From Sphingobacterium sp. (GTDB lineage Bacteria; Bacteroidota; Bacteroidia; Sphingobacteriales; Sphingobacteriaceae): a stretch of DNA of 64,000 nt. Below are positions 8,282 to 17,404 of this stretch, piece after piece; within the stretch, counting starts at the first letter, position 1, and every line of letters starts with the position of its first letter. A program made the translations under genes and the position numbers. Under the pieces are notes generated by a model that was not told where the DNA came from, ran no database searches, and saw only the letters and a program-made list of their open reading frames with translations. The stretch spans positions 62,001-126,000 of the forward strand of contig JAITTY010000001.1 of NCBI GenBank assembly GCA_031286695.1, read 5' to 3'.

Positions 8282-9496
8282 ATGAAACGGTCCGGCATTG
8301 CAGATCTCCCATTACACTATGGAAAAGTACCAGCGTGGCTTTACGAACGTATGGCTTCCCTAGGTCGCTCCATCGTTGAAGTTATACTAATGGATTATGG
8401 TAAAGATGAAGTTTTAAGAAGACTGGCGGATCCATTCTGGTTTCAGAGTTTTGGTGCCGTTCTCGGAATGGATTGGCATTCTTCAGGGATCACAACGGCT
8501 GTTATGGGGGCATTAAAACGCGCTATTAATCCCGATGCGAAGTCCTTGGGGCTTTATATCTGTGGTGGTAAAGGTAAGCTATCCATGCAGACTCCACAGG
8601 AACTACATCAGTTGTCAGATCGAATAGGTTTAGATGGCGTGAGCTTAATCCGTAGCAGTAAACTTGTCGCTAAAGTGGATAACACGGCCATTCAGGACGG
8701 TTACCAGCTGTATTTACACAATTTCATTGTAACAGATCGTGGCAATTGGTCTGTCGTCCAGCAAGGTATGCATGAAAAGGATGGGACTGCCCGTCGTTAC
8801 CATTGGCATTCTGAAAAGGTCAAATCGTTTGTTGAAGAACCACATGCCGGTATCAGTGGGCCATCACAGGGTATAATCCTCAACTTAACAGCTGCAGAAG
8901 CGGCAGCCAATAGAGCAGGTATTATGACTTTGGTAGGCGAGGATTCAACCAAAGTTATGCAAGATTTCGCTAAACTTATTATGCCATCTCATCACGATGT
9001 ACGTGCTGCTGATGTTGACCTGAAGAGGTTGGGAGCGATGTTGTACGTGGCCCGAGAAAGTCAACCAAGCGATTTTGAAGACCTACTGCTTCTAAAAGGA
9101 GTTGGGCCCCGTACGCTACAGTCATTGGCTTTGGTCAGTGAGGTAATCCACGGTGCACCTTCACGATTCAATGACCCGGCACGATTTTCCTTTGCTCATG
9201 GCGGGAAAGATGGACACCCTTTTCCGGTTCCATTGACCATTTACGACGAGAGCATTCAGATTTTACAAAAAGGTGTTGAAAAATCTAAACTGGGTTATGG
9301 TGAAAAGTTAAAATCAATCAACAAGTTGCACCAGATCGTCCTGGATAGTGAAAAAGATTTTCAGCCACAGTTTGATATTCAGCAAATTATAGCGGAGGAA
9401 CGAAGGGATTCTTGGAAGTATGGAGGCCGAACAGTTTATGGAAATGCGGAGCCGCAAGGAACAAACGGACCGGGCCTGCAACTGTCGCTTTTCTAG
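8282..9496 (+). CDS. DUF763-domain protein
   Basis: This 404-residue cytoplasmic protein spans the whole DUF763 family domain, beginning MKRSGIADLPLHYGKVPAWL, a start shared by the family. About two thirds along is a helix-hairpin-helix-like segment (LLLLKGVGPRTLQSLAL, roughly residues 268-285), which suggests nucleic acid binding. Conserved histidines and acidic residues are scattered through the protein (MDWHSSG, YHWHSEK, PSHHDV), so an enzymatic role is possible. No biochemical function is established for the family as far as I know. It is a single gene with its own promoter, between unrelated genes, so context does not help. Confidence 0.9.
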   Translation: MKRSGIADLPLHYGKVPAWLYERMASLGRSIVEVILMDYGKDEVLRRLADPFWFQSFGAVLGMDWHSSGITTAVMGALKRAINPDAKSLGLYICGGKGKLSMQTPQELHQLSDRIGLDGVSLIRSSKLVAKVDNTAIQDGYQLYLHNFIVTDRGNWSVVQQGMHEKDGTARRYHWHSEKVKSFVEEPHAGISGPSQGIILNLTAAEAAANRAGIMTLVGEDSTKVMQDFAKLIMPSHHDVRAADVDLKRLGAMLYVARESQPSDFEDLLLLKGVGPRTLQSLALVSEVIHGAPSRFNDPARFSFAHGGKDGHPFPVPLTIYDESIQILQKGVEKSKLGYGEKLKSINKLHQIVLDSEKDFQPQFDIQQIIAEERRDSWKYGGRTVYGNAEPQGTNGPGLQLSLF

Positions 9497-9565
9497 TGGA
9501 AATCTGCGGATTGTAATTGTTTTGTTAAAATGTGTTAAAGATCGTTAAAATTATTTGTACGCTAG

Positions 9566-9573
9566 TATATTTG
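9566..9573 (+). promoter_or_regulatory. Candidate -7 box immediately before the small membrane protein gene
   Basis: TATATTTG fits TAnnTTTG exactly and ends seven bases before the ATG at 9581, implying a nearly leaderless transcript. No TTTG is present at the expected -33 position. Confidence 0.4.
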
Positions 9574-9580
9574 CTCCGCA

Positions 9581-9982
9581 ATGAAAGCGGTTATTACCAT
9601 ATTCTTCTTCCTATGCTTCTTATTCGTTAGAAGCAGTAATAGCCATGCTGTGCTCATTGAATCCGATCGACCAGCTGTTAGTTTTATGTATCAGCATAAC
9701 CATGCAGACGTACAGAAGTATATTGATGCATCGGTTGATCACATCGATCCGTTATTTTATGGGAATATACATAGTGATAATCCCGTTATAGAGGAATTTG
9801 ATACCGAGAATTTTCAATTGACCAAAGATTTGCAGGTAACGTCTCAATTTGTTGCGCTGCTGCTTTTTGCAATTGTCCTTTTTGTTTTTGTTTTTAGATT
9901 TGCAAAGAAGATTCCTTTTTGCAATTTCATAGCCTATCTTTTCCCTCAAAGATATGTTCTTCAACAAAACTGGAGAATTTAA
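9581..9982 (+). CDS. Small secreted/membrane protein of unknown function
   Basis: This 133-residue protein has an N-terminal signal sequence (hydrophobic residues 3-17), an extracytoplasmic stretch rich in His and Asp (residues about 25-80, HNHADVQKYIDASVDHIDP), one membrane segment (about 88-107) and a short basic tail. I recognise no family. It precedes the RND pump by 178 bases on the same strand but has its own -7 box, so co-transcription is uncertain. The His/Asp-rich loop could bind metal, but this is only a guess. Confidence 0.6.
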   Translation: MKAVITIFFFLCFLFVRSSNSHAVLIESDRPAVSFMYQHNHADVQKYIDASVDHIDPLFYGNIHSDNPVIEEFDTENFQLTKDLQVTSQFVALLLFAIVLFVFVFRFAKKIPFCNFIAYLFPQRYVLQQNWRI

Positions 9983-10160
9983 AATATACCCTTCGAAATT
10001 TCATATGCTTTGGTGGATATCCTAAGGGATGCTCTGCTTAGTCGTAATTGATTTGTACAATCTATTAACAAGTCGAAACGGCCATAAACCAAAGTAGAGG
10101 TTATTTCACCAACCAGCACAACAAACAATCAAACTTATTTTTTTAATTAGACGCTTACAA

Positions 10161-11243
10161 ATGAAAAGAGTATTTATGCTCGCTAGTTTGGCTATTAGCT
10201 TATGCCAAATCGGGTGTACTTCCAAAAAGGAAGAAAAGGAAGAAAAAGAAAAATTTACAGCGACCTCTCCGGTACAAATGGATACAACTATCCGTAAGGA
10301 TTTTGTCTCCCAGATTAGATCTTTCCGAAATATTGAGCTTCGGGCTCAAGAGAAGGGCTATCTTGAACAGATTTTCGTTGACGAAGGACAATTTGTTCAT
10401 AAGGGGCAACTACTTTTTCGGATTATGCCGAAGATGTATGAGGCCGAATACCGCAAATCTTCGGCAGAAGTTAATGTAGCGGAAATTGAAGTTCAGAATA
10501 CAAAAACATTAGCTGATAAAAATGTTGTATCGCCCAATGAGCTCGCTATGGCTAAGGCAAAACTTGAGCAAGCCAAAGCTGAGGCAGCGATTGCAAAATT
10601 ACATCTCTCCTTTACAGAAATCAGGGCACCTTTTGACGGAACCATTGATCGGATTCCATTGAAATTGGGAAGTTTGGTGGATGAAGGTGAATTATTGACG
10701 AGTCTATCCGACAATAGTGAGATGTTGGTTTATTTCAATGTTTCCGAACCAGAATATTTAAGTTATCAAACTAACGTCAGTAAACGCGGGGATACTCATG
10801 TGGGCCTGTTACTTGCCAATAATGAGCTATTTGCTCAAAATGGTCTTGTAGAGACCATAGAAAGTGAATTTAACAGTGAAACAGGAAATATTGCTTTTAG
10901 AGCGAAATTTCCCAATCCAAACCGTTTATTAAAACATGGCGAAAGCGGTAAGGTGGTGATGAACTTTCCGTTGAAACAGGTTTTAATTATTCCACAGAAA
11001 GCGACATACGAAATGCAGGACCGTAAATATGTGTATGTAGTCGATAAGGATGGCAAATTAAAAGCTCGTCATATCACAATTGGCAACTCCCTGCCAGATC
11101 TGTATGTGGTAACGAGTGGACTTCAAAAAGATGATAAATTTTTGTTGGATGGTATTCAGAAAGCGAAAGAGGATGATAAAATCAGCTACAGCTTTGTGCA
11201 ACCTAAAGATGCCATTTCAAATTTGAAGTTAAAAACAGAATAG
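10161..11243 (+). CDS. RND efflux periplasmic adaptor (membrane fusion protein)
   Basis: This 360-residue lipoprotein (signal ending IGC, Cys19) is the membrane fusion protein of a tripartite RND pump. It has the barrel-sandwich lipoyl halves (EKGYLEQIFVDEGQFVHKGQLLF and IRAPFDGTIDRIPLKLGSLV) flanking a short alpha-helical hairpin (about residues 95-150), then beta-barrel and membrane-proximal domains. It bridges the inner membrane pump and the outer membrane channel. It is followed after 21 bases by the pump gene and then the channel gene, a complete operon. The hydrophilic linker after the lipid anchor is very rich in Lys and Glu. No regulator is adjacent, so the inducer is unknown. Confidence 0.95.
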   Translation: MKRVFMLASLAISLCQIGCTSKKEEKEEKEKFTATSPVQMDTTIRKDFVSQIRSFRNIELRAQEKGYLEQIFVDEGQFVHKGQLLFRIMPKMYEAEYRKSSAEVNVAEIEVQNTKTLADKNVVSPNELAMAKAKLEQAKAEAAIAKLHLSFTEIRAPFDGTIDRIPLKLGSLVDEGELLTSLSDNSEMLVYFNVSEPEYLSYQTNVSKRGDTHVGLLLANNELFAQNGLVETIESEFNSETGNIAFRAKFPNPNRLLKHGESGKVVMNFPLKQVLIIPQKATYEMQDRKYVYVVDKDGKLKARHITIGNSLPDLYVVTSGLQKDDKFLLDGIQKAKEDDKISYSFVQPKDAISNLKLKTE

Positions 11244-11264
11244 ACCCCTTACACTTAAATTACT

Positions 11265-14200
11265 ATGTTTAGTCGTTTTATAAATAGACCAGTACTTTCG
11301 ATCGTTATATCACTGATCATTGTGTTTTTGGGTGTGCTTTCTATGGTACAGCTTCCTGTAACACAATTTCCATCTATATCACCACCGAAGGTGAATATCA
11401 CTGCCGAGTATCCTGGAGCAAATGGTGAGTTGATGATTAAATCAGTTATCATTCCGCTAGAGCGGGCGATAAATGGGGTTCCGGGCATGAAATACATGGC
11501 TTCTGATGCCGGTAACGACGGGGAAGCAAGTATCCAGGTGGTATTCAACCTAGGAACAGACCCCAATCAGGCTTCTTTAAATGTGCAGAACCGTGTGGCT
11601 TCTGTGGTCAATAAGCTTCCTCCAATTGTGGTACGTGAGGGGGTGAAGATTACACGTGAAGAATCCAACATGCTCATGTACATCAATCTCTATAGTAAAG
11701 ACAAGGAGCTTGATGGAAACTTTATGTATAACTATGCGGACATGAATATTGTCTCCGAATTACGTCGCGTAGACGGCGTTGGAGTGGCTAATATTCTTGG
11801 AACGCGCGAATTAGCCATGCGTATTTGGTTGAAACCAGATCGTATGACTGCCTACAAGATTTCTGCAGAAGAGGTGATGAAAGCCCTATCCGAACAGAGC
11901 TTGGAAGCATCCCCAGGTAAAGCCGGCGAGTCGTCCGGTATGACCTCTCAATCGTTCGAATATGTATTGAAATATCCGGGACGTTTTACGACAACTGAAG
12001 GTTACGGCAATATCGTTTTACGCGCGGGTGAAAATGGTGAAATGTTACGTTTAAAAGATGTTGCGGACATCAAATTCGGCTCAGCGATGTACGATATCTA
12101 CTCTACACTGAACGGAAAACCATCAGCAGCGATTGTCTTAAAACAATCCTATGGAAGTAATGCTTCTCAGGTAATCCAAGACGTTAAAAGCAAAATGAAG
12201 GAATTGAAGGCATCTTTCCCTAAAGGACTGGATTACGAAATTAGCTATGACGTTTCAAAATTTTTGGATGCATCCATGGAAAAAGTAGTTCATACTTTAT
12301 TGGAAGCATTTGTGCTTGTTGCTATTGTCGTTTTTCTATTCTTAGGAGATTGGCGCTCGACCTTGATTCCAACCATTGCAGTGCCGGTTTCATTGGTGGG
12401 ATCATTTTTGTTCATGCAGTTTTTTGGAATTACCATCAACTTGATCACCCTATTTGCACTGGTGCTTGCCATTGGTGTAGTTGTAGATGATGCGATTGTG
12501 GTTATTGAAGCTGTCCATGCCAAAATGGAGGAGCTTCATATTTCGGCCTATAAGGCGACCAAAAAAGCGATGCATGAAATCAGCGGTGCCATTGTTGCGA
12601 TCACCTTCCTCATGGCAGCAGTTTTTATCCCCGTTGCCTTTATGTCTGGTCCCGTAGGGATATTCTATCGGCAGTTTTCCATTACCATGGCAACATCTAT
12701 CATTTTATCGGGTGTTGTGGCATTGACATTGACTCCTGCACTATGTGCGATCATGCTGAAGAATAATCATGGCAAGGCAAGAAAGAAGTCCATTATCGAT
12801 AAGTTTCTTGATTCTTTCAATAGATTGTTTGATAAGATGTCCAACAAATATGTTTACTTGTTGAAGGGTATAGTGGATAAGCGCGTGTTTACATTTTTAG
12901 TATTAATTGGTTTCTGTATTGGCGCATATTTCTTGAATAATTCTGTTCCTGCAGGTTTTATCCCCAATGAAGATCAGGGGATGATTTATGCTATTATTCA
13001 AACGCCGCCAGGATCGACATTGGAGCGGACCAATTTAGCGGCCCAAACATTGCAAAAAGAAGCTGAAGACATTGATGGTGTGCAATCGGTATCGTCGTTA
13101 GCTGGTTATGAAATCCTGACCGAAGGAACCGGGGCAAATACAGGTACTTGTTTGATCAACTTGAAAAGCTGGGAAGAACGTAAAGAATCGTCACAAGAAA
13201 TTATAGAGCAACTTGAGGCTGCTGCGAAAAATATCCCTGGGGCGTCTATCGAGTTTTTCCAACCACCGGCCGTACCGGGCTATGGTGCTGCGGGTGGTTT
13301 TGAGCTTCGTCTTCTGGACAAAGCAGGTTCTGGTGACTACAAGAAAATGGAAACGGTAAGTAAGGATTTTGTGCGTGAGTTGAACAAAAGACCTGAATTA
13401 TCGTCTGTATTTACCTTCTATAGTGCGAGTTTTCCGCAGTATATGTTACATATCGACAATGACTTGGCGCAACAGAAGGGTGTTACCATTGATAATGCAC
13501 TGAATACGCTTTCGACTTTGGTGGGTAGTAATTACGAAACGAATTTCATTAAGTATGACCGCCAATATAAAGTTATGGTTCAGGCCCTTCCACAGTATAG
13601 AGCTTTGCCAGAGGACATTTTAAAGCTCTATGTGAAGAATGAAAAAGACGAAATGGTACCATTTTCAGCCTTCATGCATATGGAAAAGGTTTACGGTCTT
13701 TCTGAGATCACTCGGCACAATATGTATATGGCATCTGAAATTTCGGGCTCTGCCGCACCAGGTTACAGTAGTGGTGAAGCAATTCAGGTGATTAATGAAG
13801 TTGCTGCCAAAACGTTACCAAGAGGCTATGGCATTGATTGGGCCGGTATTTCCAAAGATCAGGTAGGTCGTGGAAATCAGGCAATTTATATTTTCTTAAT
13901 ATGTCTTGGTTTCGTTTACCTGATACTTTCCGCTCAATATGAGAGTTTTATTATGCCTTTTGCGGTGTTGCTCTCTTTACCAATCGGAATCTTTGGGGCA
14001 TTTCTATTATTGAAGTTATTGGGATTAGAAAACAACATTTATGCACAGGTCGCTTTGGTCATGCTCATAGGTTTACTTGGTAAAAATGCGGTGTTGATTG
14101 TTGAGTTTGCCGCTCAACGGCATTCGCAAGGATTGAGTATCATTGAAGCTGCCTTGGACGGTGCAAAAGTTAGGTTTAGACCTATTTTGATGACATCTTT

Positions 14201-14429
14201 TGCTTTTATCGCTGGGTTGATCCCATTAGTTATGGCTTCCGGTCCAGGTGCAATAGGAAACCGTACGATCGGTACGGCAGCAGCGGGAGGGATGTTGTTT
14301 GGGACAGTTTTTGGTATTCTGGTGATACCGGGCTTGTACTTTATCTTCGGAACCATTGCCTCCAAACGTAAGCTTATTAAACACGAAGATGAAAATCCAT
14401 TAACTGAAGAACTTGATAATAATGACTAA
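11265..14429 (+). CDS. HAE1-family RND efflux pump, inner membrane subunit
   Basis: This 1054-residue protein is an AcrB-type proton-driven exporter with twelve membrane helices and two large periplasmic loops. It starts FSRFINRPVLSIVISLIIV. TM4 holds the proton-relay pair Asp-Asp (GVVVDDAIVVIE, near residues 407-408), followed by the signature region AVFIPVAFMSGPVGIFYRQF. The second repeat ends with GLLGKNAVLIVEFA and RPILMTS. Members export hydrophobic drugs, dyes, bile salts or solvents. Length and motifs point to HAE1 rather than a heavy-metal CusA pump, since the metal-relay methionines are not evident. The stop overlaps the start of the outer membrane channel gene, so the three parts should be made together. 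Confidence 0.96.
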   Translation: MFSRFINRPVLSIVISLIIVFLGVLSMVQLPVTQFPSISPPKVNITAEYPGANGELMIKSVIIPLERAINGVPGMKYMASDAGNDGEASIQVVFNLGTDPNQASLNVQNRVASVVNKLPPIVVREGVKITREESNMLMYINLYSKDKELDGNFMYNYADMNIVSELRRVDGVGVANILGTRELAMRIWLKPDRMTAYKISAEEVMKALSEQSLEASPGKAGESSGMTSQSFEYVLKYPGRFTTTEGYGNIVLRAGENGEMLRLKDVADIKFGSAMYDIYSTLNGKPSAAIVLKQSYGSNASQVIQDVKSKMKELKASFPKGLDYEISYDVSKFLDASMEKVVHTLLEAFVLVAIVVFLFLGDWRSTLIPTIAVPVSLVGSFLFMQFFGITINLITLFALVLAIGVVVDDAIVVIEAVHAKMEELHISAYKATKKAMHEISGAIVAITFLMAAVFIPVAFMSGPVGIFYRQFSITMATSIILSGVVALTLTPALCAIMLKNNHGKARKKSIIDKFLDSFNRLFDKMSNKYVYLLKGIVDKRVFTFLVLIGFCIGAYFLNNSVPAGFIPNEDQGMIYAIIQTPPGSTLERTNLAAQTLQKEAEDIDGVQSVSSLAGYEILTEGTGANTGTCLINLKSWEERKESSQEIIEQLEAAAKNIPGASIEFFQPPAVPGYGAAGGFELRLLDKAGSGDYKKMETVSKDFVRELNKRPELSSVFTFYSASFPQYMLHIDNDLAQQKGVTIDNALNTLSTLVGSNYETNFIKYDRQYKVMVQALPQYRALPEDILKLYVKNEKDEMVPFSAFMHMEKVYGLSEITRHNMYMASEISGSAAPGYSSGEAIQVINEVAAKTLPRGYGIDWAGISKDQVGRGNQAIYIFLICLGFVYLILSAQYESFIMPFAVLLSLPIGIFGAFLLLKLLGLENNIYAQVALVMLIGLLGKNAVLIVEFAAQRHSQGLSIIEAALDGAKVRFRPILMTSFAFIAGLIPLVMASGPGAIGNRTIGTAAAGGMLFGTVFGILVIPGLYFIFGTIASKRKLIKHEDENPLTEELDNND

Positions 14430-15861
14430 TCGCAGAAAAATACAATGGGTCATTGCATTTTCGCTTTCAGCAGCAGTGACGGGATGTAAAGTTCCAAAAG
14501 CGACGCAAATACAGGAAAATAAATTTGTTCCGCAGCAATTTACGGATACCGATAAATCAGATACAATAAATTCAGCATCTGTTAAGTGGCGTGAATTTTT
14601 TACTGATCCAAATCTAGTTGTATTAATAGATACAGCGTTGAAAAACAATCAGGAACTGAATGTTACGCTGCAGGAGTTGGCAATCGCAAAGAATGATATT
14701 CTTTTAAGAAAAGGGGCATTGAAACCTACCGTTGGATTACGTGCCGGTGGTGGCGTTGAAAAAGTTGGACGATATACGAGCCAGGGGGCTGGTGATGCCA
14801 GTACGGAAATTGCTCCTGGAAAGGAAATGCCGGATCCACTAGGAGATTTGACAATTGGTGCGTATGCGAGTTGGGAAATCGACGTTTGGAAAAAACTTAA
14901 GGATTCCGAACAAGCAGCACTCAACCGTTATCTTGCTACGGTAGAAGGGAAAAATTTTGTCTTGAGTAGTCTTATTGCCGAAGTTGCCCGTTCGTATTAT
15001 GAATTATTGGCATTGGACAATCAGTTGACCATTATCAAACAGAATATTGAGCTGCAGGACAATGCGCTTGCGGTAATCCGATTGCAGAAACAGGCTGCTC
15101 GTGTAACAGAACTGGCGGTTCAAAAGTTTGAGGCGGAAGTGTTGAAGACCAAAGGTATGGAATTTGAGACGCGGCAGCAGATCAAAGAAACTGAAAACCG
15201 TATTAATTTTCTATTGGGGCGTTTTCCACAAGAGATCAAACGTGACAAAAGCAATTTTGTCGATTTGATCCCGGCGAAAGTTCAGACAGGTATACCGAGC
15301 CAATTACTGAGCAATAGACCTGATATTCGTGAGGCAGAGTATGAACTCGCTGCAGCGAAGTTGGATGTACAGATCGCACGGAAAGAGTTTTATCCTTCTT
15401 TGGAAATTTCGGCTGCTCTGGGCTTACAGGCATTCAAGCCTTCTTATCTATTTAAGATGCCTGAGTCAGTTTTATATAATCTAATAGGGGAGCTTGCAGC
15501 ACCATTGATAAATAAAAATGGGCTTAAAGCGGAATTTAATACAGCCAATGCGAAACAAATACAGGCTGTATATAATTACGAGAAGACAATTCTGAATGCT
15601 TACTTAGAAGTCTCTACACAACTTTCTAATATTGAAAACCTAGGGCGCAGCTACGATTTCAAAACAAAAGAAGTTGAGGTTCTGAATAATTCCGTGTCTG
15701 TGTCCAATGATCTCTTTAAATCGGCGAGGGCAGACTACATGGAGGTTTTAATGACACAACGCGATGTACTGGATTCAAAACTTGAATTGATAGAAACAAA
15801 GAAGCAGCAGCTCAATGCTGTTGTCAATATCTATAAAGATTTGGGAGGAGGCTGGAAATAA
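14422..15861 (+). CDS. TolC/NodT-family outer membrane efflux lipoprotein
   Basis: This 479-residue protein is the outer membrane channel of the pump. It has a lipoprotein signal ending AVTGC (Cys22) and two repeats of the outer membrane efflux domain (first with LNVTLQELAIAKNDILLRKGALKP, second with RPDIREAEYELAAAKLDVQIARKEFYPSLEIS). I chose the ATG at 14422 over an in-frame TTG three codons upstream because it gives a normal signal peptide; it overlaps the pump gene by eight bases. It would form a trimeric channel spanning outer membrane and periplasm. A strong terminator closes the operon. Confidence 0.95.
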   Translation: MTNRRKIQWVIAFSLSAAVTGCKVPKATQIQENKFVPQQFTDTDKSDTINSASVKWREFFTDPNLVVLIDTALKNNQELNVTLQELAIAKNDILLRKGALKPTVGLRAGGGVEKVGRYTSQGAGDASTEIAPGKEMPDPLGDLTIGAYASWEIDVWKKLKDSEQAALNRYLATVEGKNFVLSSLIAEVARSYYELLALDNQLTIIKQNIELQDNALAVIRLQKQAARVTELAVQKFEAEVLKTKGMEFETRQQIKETENRINFLLGRFPQEIKRDKSNFVDLIPAKVQTGIPSQLLSNRPDIREAEYELAAAKLDVQIARKEFYPSLEISAALGLQAFKPSYLFKMPESVLYNLIGELAAPLINKNGLKAEFNTANAKQIQAVYNYEKTILNAYLEVSTQLSNIENLGRSYDFKTKEVEVLNNSVSVSNDLFKSARADYMEVLMTQRDVLDSKLELIETKKQQLNAVVNIYKDLGGGWK

Positions 15862-15878
15862 GTTGTTTGTTTGAATGG

Positions 15879-15906
15879 ACCCCGCTAGGCGGGGTTCTTT
15901 TTTTTA
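15879..15906 (+). terminator. Strong intrinsic terminator of the RND operon
   Basis: ACCCCGC (15879-15885), loop TAG, GCGGGGT (15889-15895), then TC and a long T run: a textbook terminator 18 bases past the operon's last stop. Confidence 0.95.
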
Positions 15907-15987
15907 TAAGCTTATGTAAACTTCTTTCTTGTGAAAATAGAATTAATGCTTATTTTTAATCCTTATTTAATCAATCGTATTTGTTTT

Positions 15988-16674
15988 ATGGAATCACAAG
16001 AGTATGTTCTTATCAATGATGACGCTGAAAGGGGAGTATTTTATAAAAAAACCTATCTTCATGTTGCGCTTTCGATTTTAGCATTTATCGTTTTGGAAAC
16101 TTTGCTAATCAAATTGATCCCTTATGATTTTATCGTTTGGATGGTTAGCGGAAAATTTATTTGGTTGTTCTTATTGGGATGTTTTTGGTTGGGGTCCACA
16201 CTTTCATCAAGATGGACACTTTCGCAAAGCCGTCAAACCCAATATTTAGGCCTAGCATTCTATATTGTACTGGAAGCAATTATCTTTCTGCCAATGATTT
16301 TTATGGCGGTATTTATGACCGAAGGGATTAGTGTAATCTACCAAGCTAGTATAATGACTTTGGCATTGTTTACTGGACTTACTGTCGTTGCGTTTGTATC
16401 CAATAAAGATTTTTCATTTCTCAGAAATATCCTGGTGATTGGAGGCTTCCTATCTTTGGGGGCAATTGTTGCCGGAGCTATTTTTGGTTTTGAAATTGGA
16501 TTATGGTTCTCGGTTGCCATGATTGCACTTGCATCCGGAAGCATACTCTATCAAACTCAAAATCTGAAGTATAATTATGGTAACGAGCAATATGTAGGGG
16601 CGGCCTTACAGCTATTTTCCTCAATAATGTTGCTGTTTTGGTACATTCTACGAATTTTAATGCGCAGAAGATAA
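15988..16674 (+). CDS. Bax inhibitor-1/YccA-family membrane protein
   Basis: This 228-residue protein has about seven membrane segments and resembles bacterial BI-1 (YccA/YbhL/YetJ) proteins, small integral membrane proteins implicated in pH-dependent calcium leak or protease control. The start at ATG 15988 (MESQEYVLI) is chosen over a GTG 19 codons upstream because the extra leader is not family-like. In the usual BI-1 layout two aspartates near the last helices set pH gating; here that region reads RNILVIGGFLSLGAIVAGAIFG and does not show them clearly, so activity may differ. It is monocistronic, between two terminators. Confidence 0.75.
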   Translation: MESQEYVLINDDAERGVFYKKTYLHVALSILAFIVLETLLIKLIPYDFIVWMVSGKFIWLFLLGCFWLGSTLSSRWTLSQSRQTQYLGLAFYIVLEAIIFLPMIFMAVFMTEGISVIYQASIMTLALFTGLTVVAFVSNKDFSFLRNILVIGGFLSLGAIVAGAIFGFEIGLWFSVAMIALASGSILYQTQNLKYNYGNEQYVGAALQLFSSIMLLFWYILRILMRRR

Positions 16675-16697
16675 ATTTTTTTCGCTTTAAAAATAAG

Positions 16698-16736
16698 AAA
16701 CGGTGGTTAAAGTAGCGTCTATCTTAATCACCGTTT
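16698..16736. terminator. Bidirectional terminator between converging genes
   Basis: A 13-bp stem with one wobble (16698-16710 with 16724-16736) sits between the converging BI-1-like and SRPBCC genes. It is flanked by T on the plus strand and by A-rich sequence on the other side, so it can serve both directions. Confidence 0.8.
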
Positions 16737-16754
16737 TTTACTTGTAAATACCCG

Positions 16755-17267
16755 CTATTTTAATCTATTTTTTAAGTTTTTCAGACCCTGATCGAAGTCT
16801 TTATTCATATTCATAAATAAGTTCATGAAGTTCCATGGATAGGGCGATTTTCCTGAAATTCCCCAGGTCACTGAGGTTTGAGTAGGCGAGATCTCTTTTA
16901 AGATAAAATAACCCTTGGCCGGCTCACCCATACCGAAATCGAGCGATGTTTCAATCGTTTCGCCATCGACTATTTTTGTAATAGTCTGTGAACCTTTACC
17001 AACTTTCTTACCATCCCAGCTGGATTTATAGCCGACTTGACCATCTACACCCTGTTCAGTTTTTTTCATTTCCGGGTCTGAAAGCTGCCATACACCAAAG
17101 TTCTCTTGGTTCTTAAGCATTTTTACGTAGTTGAACACTTCCTGCTTTGGCTTATCGATTGTTATCTCACTTTGGGCCGAGAAGTCTTTACTGACGAACA
17201 GTGCAGTAATTAAGGGGATAGCGATGATGATCGCTAAAACAATTAGGATTTTTTTTAGGATTTTCAT
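16755..17267 (-). CDS. SRPBCC-family (START/polyketide cyclase-like) membrane-anchored protein
   Basis: This 170-residue protein starts with a membrane anchor or uncleaved signal (residues 5-24, ILIVLAIIIAIPLITALFV) followed by an SRPBCC helix-grip fold: ITIDKPKQEVFNYVKMLKN at the start and a C-terminal helix of the form MNMNKDFDQGLKNLKNRL. Members bind hydrophobic ligands in a deep cavity, and many in Bacteroidota have no known role. The gene is monocistronic. Ligand and function are unknown. Confidence 0.82.
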   Translation of the reverse strand: MKILKKILIVLAIIIAIPLITALFVSKDFSAQSEITIDKPKQEVFNYVKMLKNQENFGVWQLSDPEMKKTEQGVDGQVGYKSSWDGKKVGKGSQTITKIVDGETIETSLDFGMGEPAKGYFILKEISPTQTSVTWGISGKSPYPWNFMNLFMNMNKDFDQGLKNLKNRLK

Positions 17268-17353
17268 AATCGTGCATTCATATTGGTTTGCCTAATAAAG
17301 ATAAAGGATAATCGGGATTTTCACAGGAAAAAACAGGAATATATTTAGAAATG

Positions 17354-17387
17354 AAAAAGCCTCTTCCAATATTGAAAGAGGCTTTTT
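17354..17387. terminator. Terminator after the AhpD-like gene
   Basis: A 12-bp perfect stem (17354-17365 with 17376-17387) with a 10-base loop, with A5 and T6 flanks, lies 18 bases past the AhpD-like stop codon. It is symmetric and could work on either strand. Confidence 0.85.
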
Positions 17388-17404
17388 TGTAATAAAACTT
17401 AGCA

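Noticed and set aside
10010..10095. CTTTGGT/ACCAAAG inverted pair before the RND operon as an operator
   Set aside because: Seven bases separated by about 70 is weak and no regulator gene is adjacent.
11265..14429. Heavy-metal (CusA-type) RND pump
   Set aside because: The sequence matches HAE1 features, the operon lacks a metal chaperone or regulator, and the metal-relay methionines are not evident.
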